Shown: piece by piece, positions 6,745-13,365 of the stretch
Position numbering within the stretch: position 1 is the first letter of the stretch
Layout of the letters: the number at the start of each line of letters is the position of its first letter
NCBI GenBank assembly: GCA_035493895.1
Contig: DATJHM010000329.1
Coordinates: 1 to 19,346, forward strand
Direction: 5' to 3'
DNA: 19,346 nucleotides
Source: DATJHM01 sp035493895
Lineage (GTDB): Bacteria; Chloroflexota; Ktedonobacteria; Ktedonobacterales; Ktedonobacteraceae
Notes under the pieces: model-generated
Told to the model about the DNA's origin: nothing
Database searches by the model: none
What the model saw: the letters and a program-made list of their open reading frames with translations, nothing else
Translations under genes and position numbers: made by a program

Positions 6745-9395
6745 GTATTCAAAATGCTATCCCTCTCATCCTGCCACTCGATGACGATGCCGCCACCCTG
6801 GAGCAGGTCGGAGGAAAAGGGGCTTCGCTGGCCCGACTCAGCGTCAATGGATTGCCTGTACCCGCTGGTTTCCACATCACGACTTCCGCTTATCGCAGCT
6901 TTGTTGCTATAAATGCGCTGCAAGAAAAGATTCTGGCCGCCGTCTCTACTGCCAGTGCCGATCAACCAGCCACGCTCGACGAGGCCGCGAGCAAGATTGC
7001 CGTGCTTTTCGCACAGAGTCCCGTACCCGAAGAAATCGCCCGGGCCATTCGTCAGGCATACGCACAGCTTGACGGAGGTGAACAGTCCGTTGCGGTGCGC
7101 TCTTCCGCCACCGCCGAAGACCTGCCTGAGATGTCGTTTGCGGGACAGCAGGAGACCTACCTGAATATGCGTGGCGAGGCGATGGTGCTCGATGCGGTTA
7201 AACGCTGCTGGGCCTCGCTGTGGACTGCCCGCGCTATTGGCTATCGTGCCCGCAATCATATCGCGCCCGCAGAGGTGAGTCTGGCTGTGGTGGTGCAGGA
7301 ACTGGTACCCGCCGATGCAGCCGGTATTCTGTTCACCGCCAATCCGATCAGTGGAGCACGTGAACAGGTGATGATCAATGCCGCCTGGGGCCTGGGAGAA
7401 GCGATTGTTGGTGGTCTGGTCACTCCGGATACCTTCGTGATCGAGAGAGCGAACTGGACCATGAGTACGCAGCAGATCAGTGAGAAGGATGTGATGACCG
7501 TTCGCACGCCCGAAGGTACGCATGAAGAACCTGTCCCCGCAGATAAGCGCAAACAGGCGGTGCTCAATCTGGCCCAGGCGACTGAACTGGCTCGCATTGG
7601 CGTGAAGATCGAGGAGATCTACGGACAACCCATGGATATCGAATGGGCGCTTCACGATGGGCACTTCTTTATTGTGCAGGCGCGCCCGATCACTGCTCTG
7701 CCTGATGTACAGAATGCCTCTAAGGGCTCACAGATAGTAGAGTGGAAGTTGCTCAAGCCGAAAGGAAAATACACGCGCAATAGTGTCATCGAACTGTTGC
7801 CCGATCCACTGACGCCGCTCTATGAAACGCTCGGGTTGCCAGCCGTTGCCAGGGCGACAAAGAAGGTCATGGCGGACGTGGGTATCGCCAATGTCTTTAG
7901 TGATGACACGCTGATCACTATCAACGATTATGCCTACTATGATGTGGGCTTCACTCCTGCCGAGACGACAAGGCTGATGCTCTCTCTCCCGCGCGTCTTT
8001 ATCCTCTTTCCCGGCTTACTGCACACATCCAAACAGCGCTGGGAAGCCGCTCGCGCCCAATATGCAGCACTTGCCAGACGCTGGCAGACAACCGATCTTA
8101 CATCTTCATCGGCGACCGAATTGCTCAACGGCGTACTGGCAATCGCTGAAGAAGCCGGGGGCTACTACCTCTCGATCCAGAGCGGGATTCTGCCAGCGGC
8201 GTATATCAGCGAGATGATTTTTACGCAGGTGTATAACAGGCTGCTCAAGGAGCGCAAGAACGCCAGTGCACCCACTGCGCTGACATTTATGCTTGGTTTT
8301 GACAGTACTCCGATGCAGGCTGAAAAATCGCTCTATGACCTGAGTGGCTGGGTGAACGAGCAGGAGGGGCTGGCATCTGTTCTGAAGGATCTCTCAGGCG
8401 AGCAGTTCGTAACTGCGTATCACCAGCGGACAAGCCTCGTGGGCGCGTCGAGCGAGGCATGGCAGATGTTCTGGCAGCGTATAGACGAGCATTTGCAGCG
8501 TTTCGGCCATACCATCTACGATCTCGACTTTGCCAAAGGGGTGCTCGCCGAAGATCCGGCTCCGCTGTTAGAGACGCTGAAATTCTTCTTGAGCGGGCAG
8601 GCACCCGATCCCTACAAACGGCAGGCCAACGCCGAGGCCGCGCGTAACGAGGCTACCCGTCAGGTGACGAGCCGCCTGCGCGGCTACCGTTTGCGAACCT
8701 TCCGGCGTCAGCTGGAGCGAGCACAACGTTACGCCCCGCTGCGTGAAGATGCGCTCGCCGATGTCGGACTGGGCTGGCCGGTATTGCGTCAGATGTTGCA
8801 TGAGATCGGGCTACGTCTGGTCAATCACAATGCCATCGAGACCGCCGATGAAGTTTACTGGTTGCGTCTCCATGAACTGAGAGAGGCCGTGAATGTGCTG
8901 GATGCGGGACAGGCTCCGGCCGACTATCAAGGTGTGATTGCAGAGCGGCATGTGAACTGGGAGCGGATGCGCAAACTGACTCCACCCGCCGCACTGCCAA
9001 TCAAGGGAGGAGCTCGCTTCCTGGGTATCGACTTCAGTAATCTGATGCCCGCGCGTCTCGACCAGCCCGAGGGCGACGTGCTCAAAGGGATCGCCGCCAG
9101 CCCCGGAATCGTCACCGGTCCGGCATGTGTCATTTACGGTCCTGAAGAATTTGAGCGGATGCGTCCCGGCGATATTCTGGTTGCCAGGATCACGACACCG
9201 GCCTGGACGCCGCTCTTCGCCCTTGCTTCGGGCGTGGTGACCGATGTTGGTGGTCCGCTCAGTCACGGCTCGATTGTGGCTCGCGAGTATCATATTCCGG
9301 CCGTCCTTGGCACCGGAGTAGCGACCGAGCGTTTGAGCAGTGGTCAGCAGATTACCGTCGATGGGAATGCCGGAACTGTGACCTTAGCGAAGTAA
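6741..9395 (+). CDS. PEP-utilising phosphotransferase (PEP synthase / rifampin phosphotransferase-like)
   Basis: An 884-aa three-part enzyme expected to split ATP and pass a phosphate through a swivelling His domain to a substrate. The N-terminal ATP-grasp domain (about 10-320) shows GGKGASL (24-30), VRSSATAEDLP (119-129) and the closing QARPIT. The middle part (about 330-760) begins NSVIELLPDPLTPLYETL and should form the acceptor-binding domain. The C-terminal mobile domain (about 785-884) has GGPLSHGSIVAREYHIPAVLG with predicted phospho-histidine His842. The length and order match rifampin phosphotransferases (about 870 aa) better than classical PEP synthase, whose His domain lies in the middle. 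I could not see the 19-bp rifamycin-associated element upstream. The substrate could be an antibiotic, pyruvate or something else. Start ATG at 6741 overlaps the tetR stop, with AGGAGAGAGG about 10 nt upstream. Confidence 0.85.
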   Translation: MSIQNAIPLILPLDDDAATLEQVGGKGASLARLSVNGLPVPAGFHITTSAYRSFVAINALQEKILAAVSTASADQPATLDEAASKIAVLFAQSPVPEEIARAIRQAYAQLDGGEQSVAVRSSATAEDLPEMSFAGQQETYLNMRGEAMVLDAVKRCWASLWTARAIGYRARNHIAPAEVSLAVVVQELVPADAAGILFTANPISGAREQVMINAAWGLGEAIVGGLVTPDTFVIERANWTMSTQQISEKDVMTVRTPEGTHEEPVPADKRKQAVLNLAQATELARIGVKIEEIYGQPMDIEWALHDGHFFIVQARPITALPDVQNASKGSQIVEWKLLKPKGKYTRNSVIELLPDPLTPLYETLGLPAVARATKKVMADVGIANVFSDDTLITINDYAYYDVGFTPAETTRLMLSLPRVFILFPGLLHTSKQRWEAARAQYAALARRWQTTDLTSSSATELLNGVLAIAEEAGGYYLSIQSGILPAAYISEMIFTQVYNRLLKERKNASAPTALTFMLGFDSTPMQAEKSLYDLSGWVNEQEGLASVLKDLSGEQFVTAYHQRTSLVGASSEAWQMFWQRIDEHLQRFGHTIYDLDFAKGVLAEDPAPLLETLKFFLSGQAPDPYKRQANAEAARNEATRQVTSRLRGYRLRTFRRQLERAQRYAPLREDALADVGLGWPVLRQMLHEIGLRLVNHNAIETADEVYWLRLHELREAVNVLDAGQAPADYQGVIAERHVNWERMRKLTPPAALPIKGGARFLGIDFSNLMPARLDQPEGDVLKGIAASPGIVTGPACVIYGPEEFERMRPGDILVARITTPAWTPLFALASGVVTDVGGPLSHGSIVAREYHIPAVLGTGVATERLSSGQQITVDGNAGTVTLAK

Positions 9396-9436
9396 GTACT
9401 GATGAGATTTGAGATTGGGCATGAGCCCATGCTGAT

Positions 9437-9490
9437 AGCGAGCCCGGACATAACCCGCCCGGGCTCGCTGTGGCGCGAATGAAGTTTTTT
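9437..9490 (+). terminator. Hairpin downstream of the phosphotransferase gene
   Basis: AGCGAGCCCGG (9437-9447) and CCGGGCTCGCT (9459-9469) form a perfect 11-bp GC-rich stem with an 11-nt loop. A run of six T (9485-9490) follows after 15 nt, so termination is likely although the T-run is not adjacent. A small GGGC/GCCC hairpin (9417-9428) precedes it. The rest of 9396-9687 holds no gene I can support; 9590-9680 is A-rich. Confidence 0.65.
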
Positions 9491-9687
9491 CCTGTATTAT
9501 TAAAGAATAGACGCGCGGAATGCTGACGGGTAGAAATTGGCTTTCTTTTCTCTGATCAACGAGTCTCTGTAAGCGCTACGGAATGCCAAAATGGTGATAG
9601 TACCATCATAGAGCATACGCAGAAACGCAATCGTTAAAAAGAAAAGAAAAGTAAATAAAAAAAGAACAAGGATTGGTAAACAAAGAC

Positions 9688-10218
9688 ATGCTGGAAAATT
9701 CCTCCTCTCAACCCTTTCATTCTTCTTTGCTCCGCTCCATCCCGCCCTGGCGCTCAGCCAGCCGCTGGTTTGATCTGGAAGATTTCGATGACACCCCCAT
9801 AGCACAGAGCACGCATCTTTTCGTCAGCGCTTTTCTGGTACGAGCAGGCGATATTGTCGATGGGATCCAGGCGCTTCACGGTGCAAAGCCCGCCCCGCTG
9901 ACGCCTCCTCATGGCAATCTCGCAGTCTCTCAGGCAAAGATCGAATTAGAGCCGGGTGATCAGTGGAGCGAGATTTCTGGTTTTTCTGGAGAGTGGTTTG
10001 GTGGCGACTATGTGCTGCAACTGACCTTTTGTACCCACCAGGGCAAGGTCTATGGTCCCTTTGGCAGTATGAACTATGCACACAACATCCGCCCATTTCA
10101 CCTGGTTATCCAGCCAGATGAAAAGATTGTCGCGCTCTCAGGTGTGGTCTCAACTGGGGATAATGGAAAGAATCGACATTTGGGAGCGCTTGGCCTGGCT
10201 CTCTGCAAAGATGAGTGA
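9688..10218 (+). CDS. Jacalin-like lectin domain protein
   Basis: A 176-aa protein whose residues from about 45 to the end read as a jacalin-type beta-prism. They include VRAGDIVDGIQ, a PPHGNL turn, ELEPGDQWSEISGFSGEW, the strand YVLQLTFCTHQGKVYGPFGS, a PFHLVIQPDEKIVALSGV strand and a closing LGALGLAL strand. Such domains usually bind mannose or galactose. The final loop, which carries the sugar-binding Asp in classical members (GxxxD-type, before IG), here reads GKNRHLGALG, so the usual Asp is not obvious. No signal peptide or membrane helix is evident. The ATG at 9688 is preferred over TTG at 9673; SD support for either is modest (AAGGA at 9667-9671). The gene is preceded by a terminator and converges on a kinase-like gene. 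Fold call is moderate to strong; ligand unknown. Confidence 0.72.
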   Translation: MLENSSSQPFHSSLLRSIPPWRSASRWFDLEDFDDTPIAQSTHLFVSAFLVRAGDIVDGIQALHGAKPAPLTPPHGNLAVSQAKIELEPGDQWSEISGFSGEWFGGDYVLQLTFCTHQGKVYGPFGSMNYAHNIRPFHLVIQPDEKIVALSGVVSTGDNGKNRHLGALGLALCKDE

Positions 10219-10331
10219 TGCTTCTGCGCATTTGCGTTGTCCTCTTTCTCATTGTGCTCTTTGAGCTGTTCATGCAAATAAGTAGCAAATTCAGGATGTG
10301 GTTCAAGCGAGGCTTTGATCTGATGGTTCAT
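10098..10331 (-). CDS. Small hypothetical protein, antisense-overlapping the lectin gene end
   Basis: A 77-aa ORF with an ATG at 10331 and AAAGGA 7 nt upstream, 62 nt after the APH-fold gene on the same strand. The first 40 residues look like natural protein, a polar amphipathic helix with EPHPEFATYLHEQLKEH. The rest is Ser/Pro-rich and lies opposite the last 121 bp of the lectin gene, so it may be read-through of a truncated gene. I do not recognise the family. The good SD and the helical N terminus support translation; the overlap and poor C-terminal part count against a full functional protein. Confidence 0.4.
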   Translation of the reverse strand: MNHQIKASLEPHPEFATYLHEQLKEHNEKEDNANAQKHHSSLQRARPSAPKCRFFPLSPVETTPESATIFSSGWITR

Positions 10332-10393
10332 AGGGTGTTCCTTTCTTTATGTTTTATAAGCAAATATATCATGCTTGAACTCAACCTTGAGCA

Positions 10394-11467
10394 TCATAGC
10401 TGCTCAAAAATGACGGGTGGTGCGACATATCGCCCGGCCCAATCGCGAAATGTCCATCCTTCAGGGCACAAACGCCAGGAGTGGCGTTGAAAGAACTCCC
10501 AGAGAATCACACGATCGAGCAGCATATAGACGGGAAAGCGTCTGGCAAAGCCTGGACGGAGTGATTTGTGCTTCAGATATGCCGCGAAGAACGCTCCTGC
10601 CAGTTGCGGGTCCTCGTTCAAATACTCGGCGATTGGACGAGAGAGGTCCGCCTCACCGTCACCAAAATGAGCCTCCATCAGGTCAAACATTCCGCTCACC
10701 TGCCAGCGTTTGTTCTGTTGTGTGACGACGAGGTTCCCCTCTTTGTAATCCTCCATGAGCAAACAGGGCACAAAGGTCTCGTCGAGCACGTCTTGAGCCT
10801 CGGCGATGAGTTCTTCTACCCAGAGAATATCGTTTGCGGTAGTGGTTTGGGCATTATACTCATGAGCCCGGTTCAGAATATGGCGAAGGCAGGCGGTGAC
10901 CCTTTCGCTGTAGGTAATGATTTTCGGTTTCAGGCTGGCATCGGACGCTACGGGAAGGGGCCAGACAAGCTCATATGCCAGTTCAAACGGCTCAATGGTC
11001 TCGAGAGAGGCGTTGTACCGACCCGCAAATGGCATGGTCACTTCCTGCATCTGCGCCAGATTTTCGCCCAGTGCCTGCGCAATCCCTCGTTTATCTGCTG
11101 ATCCTAACTGCTTTTTGACCTGCGGATCGGCTAGTTGGAGACCGGGCATCCGTGGCATGAGGACAAAGCTCCAGCCAAAGATATCCGAGGTGGGATCAAT
11201 GCGATAGGGCCAGGGAACAGGCACGGAGGTGCGTTCATGGAGCAGGCGTGCGAAGTACTGCTCGGTGGGAAATTGCCACCAGAAATGAGGGTCTCCTCGC
11301 AAAACATAGTCCCCGGTGGTACTGGACACAAAGACATTTTGGCCGAAGATTCCAAAGGAAATGGCTTCAGCCTGGAGAAAGCGACCGGCATGAAAGCGGT
11401 CAAGTGCCGCTTGAAACTGGGCATCAGAAATGCTCCCAAGTCGTTGAGAGTACATTTTTCCCGTCAT
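10394..11467 (-). CDS. Aminoglycoside phosphotransferase (APH) family protein
   Basis: A 357-aa protein of the APH/choline kinase fold. The N lobe includes FGIFGQNVFVSSTTGDYVLRGDP and a hinge-like SFVLMPRMPG. The catalytic loop is LLMEDYKEGNLVV with Asp240 and Asn245, followed by the metal-binding segment SGMFDLMEAHFGDGEADLSR (Asp262). In classical APH enzymes the catalytic loop begins H-G/N-D; here the His position is Glu239. The fold suggests ATP-dependent phosphorylation of a small molecule; many such proteins are annotated as resistance enzymes without proof. The ATG at 11467 has AAGGAG 11 nt upstream; another ATG lies four codons in. Its 5' neighbour region is a long AT-rich gap, and a small ORF follows on the same strand. 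Confidence 0.82.
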   Translation of the reverse strand: MTGKMYSQRLGSISDAQFQAALDRFHAGRFLQAEAISFGIFGQNVFVSSTTGDYVLRGDPHFWWQFPTEQYFARLLHERTSVPVPWPYRIDPTSDIFGWSFVLMPRMPGLQLADPQVKKQLGSADKRGIAQALGENLAQMQEVTMPFAGRYNASLETIEPFELAYELVWPLPVASDASLKPKIITYSERVTACLRHILNRAHEYNAQTTTANDILWVEELIAEAQDVLDETFVPCLLMEDYKEGNLVVTQQNKRWQVSGMFDLMEAHFGDGEADLSRPIAEYLNEDPQLAGAFFAAYLKHKSLRPGFARRFPVYMLLDRVILWEFFQRHSWRLCPEGWTFRDWAGRYVAPPVIFEQL

Positions 11468-11550
11468 AATAAATAATGCTCCTTATCTCGATAGGGAAAG
11501 CAGGGAGATGAGAGAACGTGTAAGATCTGGAAAAGAGAAATCAGGTAGTG

Positions 11551-11775
11551 CTATGTGATGCGCTCACGAGTTACGCCGCACAATTCGCAATGGCGCTCGT
11601 CGCATCTTGCTTCGGAGAAATGGTAGGAGTAGAAGGGTAGTGGATGGGAGGTCTGGGGCATATCAAGGTAGCACAACGATAATAGATCGTTCGGGTTAAG
11701 ATGCTTTCTTTTGCAAAAGTCACTGGCTTCTTCACGTGAACGCTTTCTTGTATGCTACTTATAAGATATTTTCAT
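11551..11775 (-). pseudogene. Small Cys-containing ORF interrupted by an in-frame amber codon
   Basis: On the minus strand ATG at 11775 opens a frame that reads six codons, meets TAG (11755-11757), then continues for 67 sense codons to TAG at 11551-11553. The post-amber peptide looks like real protein: SREEASDFCKRKHLNPNDLL, a Pro/Tyr/His-rich middle, and CDERHCELC, a possible metal-binding cluster. A predicted promoter (11781-11810) places transcription start at or next to this ATG, so the transcript would be leaderless. An ATG at 11661 could start a 36-aa version but has no SD. It may be a decayed small zinc-finger-like gene, a sequencing error, or chance. I do not recognise the family. Confidence 0.35.
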
Positions 11776-11900
11776 TGAAGAGAATACCTGCTTTGCACTT
11801 ATTTTGTCAAGAAGTGGTTTTTTAGATACAGCGCTTTGCCAGAGTTGGTGTGGGATGAAAAGGAAGAGTCAATCCGGCAGGTTGCTTTGACTTTTGCAAA
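11710..11900. repeat. 13-bp inverted repeat bracketing 191 bp
   Basis: TTTGCAAAAGTCA (11710-11722) recurs as its exact reverse complement at 11888-11900. The first copy overlaps a 12-bp palindrome, CTTTTGCAAAAG (11708-11719), and the second adjoins another, CAAAGCTTTG (11897-11906). The minus-strand promoter lies between them. They could be paired operator sites or the ends of a small non-autonomous element; no clear target duplication is seen. Confidence 0.35.
11781..11810 (-). promoter_or_regulatory. Predicted minus-strand promoter in the intergenic region
   Basis: TTGACA (11805-11810, perfect -35) and TATTCT (11781-11786) are 18 bp apart on the minus strand. Transcription would start near 11774-11775, exactly at an ATG, and run through the interrupted ORF toward the APH-fold gene (start 11467). 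It may therefore be that gene's promoter with a leader of about 300 nt. Confidence 0.5.
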
Positions 11901-11967
11901 GCTTTGAAGTTTAAAAGCGCAAAGTAGTAAAAAACTGTATTGTTCAGTATAATTAAATAGAAGAGTC

Positions 11968-12002
11968 TATAATTGACTCCTGGTACTGGGAATCCAGTAT
12001 CA
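11968..12002 (+). promoter_or_regulatory. Perfect -10 element followed by a hairpin
   Basis: TATAAT (11968-11973) is followed by a 9-bp stem, TGGTACTGG (11981-11989) with CCAGTATCA (11994-12002), one wobble pair and a 4-nt loop. A second TATAAT lies at 11948-11953. No good -35 is found at normal spacing for either. If active, the transcript would begin with the hairpin and lead to the oxidoreductase gene at 12259 through a leader of about 280 nt. Confidence 0.3.
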
Positions 12003-12258
12003 TATTGCTTGTTGTTTGCTGAGATGTATTCAGGTGGGCCATCTACTGCATGTCTTTTCTTATAGCATATGTTTGTTCTGGAAATGATCAAGCTGAAGCG
12101 TTCTTCTGATTCTGACGAAAAGACCAACTTTGCAGGGAGGCTTACTGTATGCAAATCCTCCAGGGGCTGACCCGTATAGTGCCGGGGCATCACACAGTAT
12201 CAGCCATCCATTTTCTCAACGGATGTTGTTATTTACCTTGAACACAAAGGAGATTGCA

Positions 12259-13245
12259 TTGACCGAAGAAAAAGCACAGCAGACCTGGGCTTCTCCCCCC
12301 TGGATTACTGAAGGAGAGCGTACAATACGTTATGGCATTCTCTCAAACATCTTTATCGGCTGGGAAAGTTTGCTCAAAGAAGTTCTTTACATCGAAGAGC
12401 TTGGTTATGACGCAGCCTGTATCTACGATCATCCGGTCAGTACGGGTGGTCCCGATTGTTGGACAACCCTGTCTATGCTTGCCGTTACGACCAGACGTAT
12501 TCGTCTTATGTCATTCGTTAGCAGCGCCTCTTATCGACATCCGGCAATATTGGCGCGTATGGCTGCGGACGTAGATCGTGCCAGTCAGGGTCGCCTGGTG
12601 CTTGGGCTGGGTATGGGTGATGATAAAATTGAGTTTGAGCAGTTAGGTATACCTTTGCCAAGTGTCAGCGAACGCCAGGAAAGACTGGAAGAAACTGTTC
12701 AGATTATTAAAGGCCTCTGGAAAGGTGAACCCCTGAATTACCAGGGGCGCTATTTTCAGCTTCAGCAAATAAATGGCTATCCATTACCTGTGCAACAACC
12801 TCATGTACCTATTCTCATTGGTGGTGGCGGTGAGCGTGTCACCCTGCGCCAGGTTGCTCAATATGCCGACATGAGTAATTTCGGTCCACATGTCTGGACC
12901 GGGGGCGCCTTTCGTCTTGAGGATGTCCAACGTAAATACGATGTGCTCAACGCGTATTGTGAAAAGGTGAACCGTACCCCTGGGAGTGTTTTGCATAGCT
13001 ATTTTGTTCCCACTCTCCAGGTTGCCCGTACCCCAGAGGAACTGGCCGCTAAACAACTTCTCTATCCCCTTCGGGAAGATGCAGTCAAAGGAGCTATTGT
13101 TGGCACTATTGAAGAAGTAAAGATACAGATCCAGACCCTGGTGAATATGGGGATGCAATACTTCATTATGTATGTCTTTCCCACCGATACCGAGACACTG
13201 GAAATCTTTTCCCGTGAGATCATGCCTGCGATTCAGTACCCCTGA
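12259..13245 (+). CDS. LLM class flavin-dependent oxidoreductase (F420-type)
   Basis: A 328-aa luciferase-like monooxygenase-fold enzyme that should use reduced F420 or FMN. It starts IRYGILSNIFIGWESLLKEV and shows the family's YDAACIYDHP strand, RIRLMSFVSSASYRHPAILA, GRLVLGLGMGD, a VSERQERLEETVQIIKGLW helix, HVPILIGGGGERV and the C-terminal FIMYVFP strand. The frame is open upstream to 12130, but TTG at 12259 has AAGGAG at 6-nt spacing and puts the first beta strand at the usual distance from the start. An ATG at 12223 is an alternative without SD. It is followed after 120 bp by the Mo-hydroxylase operon on the same strand, with its own probable promoter. Substrate unknown. Confidence 0.9.
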   Translation: MTEEKAQQTWASPPWITEGERTIRYGILSNIFIGWESLLKEVLYIEELGYDAACIYDHPVSTGGPDCWTTLSMLAVTTRRIRLMSFVSSASYRHPAILARMAADVDRASQGRLVLGLGMGDDKIEFEQLGIPLPSVSERQERLEETVQIIKGLWKGEPLNYQGRYFQLQQINGYPLPVQQPHVPILIGGGGERVTLRQVAQYADMSNFGPHVWTGGAFRLEDVQRKYDVLNAYCEKVNRTPGSVLHSYFVPTLQVARTPEELAAKQLLYPLREDAVKGAIVGTIEEVKIQIQTLVNMGMQYFIMYVFPTDTETLEIFSREIMPAIQYP

Positions 13246-13272
13246 ACCAGAGGCTTTCTGTTGTCCATAAAA

Positions 13273-13358
13273 TTCCAGGCTCTACTCCTATTCAGTAAAA
13301 TTTCAGCAATTCCCTGTTGAAATTTCAGCAAACTATGGCATCCTTTCAGCATGAAAGG
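13273..13358 (+). promoter_or_regulatory. Promoter and repeat array upstream of the Mo-hydroxylase operon
   Basis: TTCCAG (13273-13278) and TAAAAT (13296-13301), 17 bp apart, form a plausible promoter. The -10 sits inside the first of two 14-bp direct repeats, T(A/G)AAATTTCAGCAA, at 13296-13309 and 13318-13331 (13 of 14 identical, 22 bp apart, two helical turns). The second contains the perfect palindrome TGAAATTTCA. A third TTTCAGCA begins at 13344, inside CCTTTCAGCATGAAAGG (13342-13358), a 7-bp inverted repeat whose right arm covers the start of the SD AAAGGAGG for the gene at 13366. This looks like an operator array plus a hairpin that could mask the ribosome site. Confidence 0.45.
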
Positions 13359-13365
13359 AGGGCCT

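Larger units (their letters stand above)
11468..12258. other. Long AT-rich intergenic region
   Basis: Divergent region of 791 bp between the APH-fold gene and the LLM oxidoreductase gene. It contains the minus-strand promoter, the amber-interrupted ORF, the 13-bp inverted repeat and the -10/hairpin element listed separately. The segment 11750-12130 is visibly richer in A and T than the flanking genes. I see no other gene. A minus-strand frame over 11822-12193 lacks an SD and any family resemblance. Confidence 0.6.

Noticed and set aside
6693..7664. Long open frame (323 codons) antisense to the phosphotransferase gene
   Set aside because: It lies opposite strongly conserved ATP-grasp coding sequence, shows no family resemblance and has no independent promoter; it reflects codon bias of the sense gene. 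The same applies to frames at 8811-9293 and 8287-8604.
9500..9805. 101-codon minus-strand frame with a hydrophobic stretch resembling a membrane protein
   Set aside because: The hydrophobic part comes from an A-rich tract upstream of the lectin gene read in reverse, and the frame overlaps the lectin N terminus; no convincing SD.
11822..12193. 123-codon minus-strand frame in the intergenic region
   Set aside because: No SD, Phe/Tyr/Asn-rich sequence typical of AT-rich noncoding DNA, no recognisable domain.
12130..12258. N-terminal extension of the LLM oxidoreductase
   Set aside because: The extension is not family-like, and TTG at 12259 has AAGGAG at ideal spacing.
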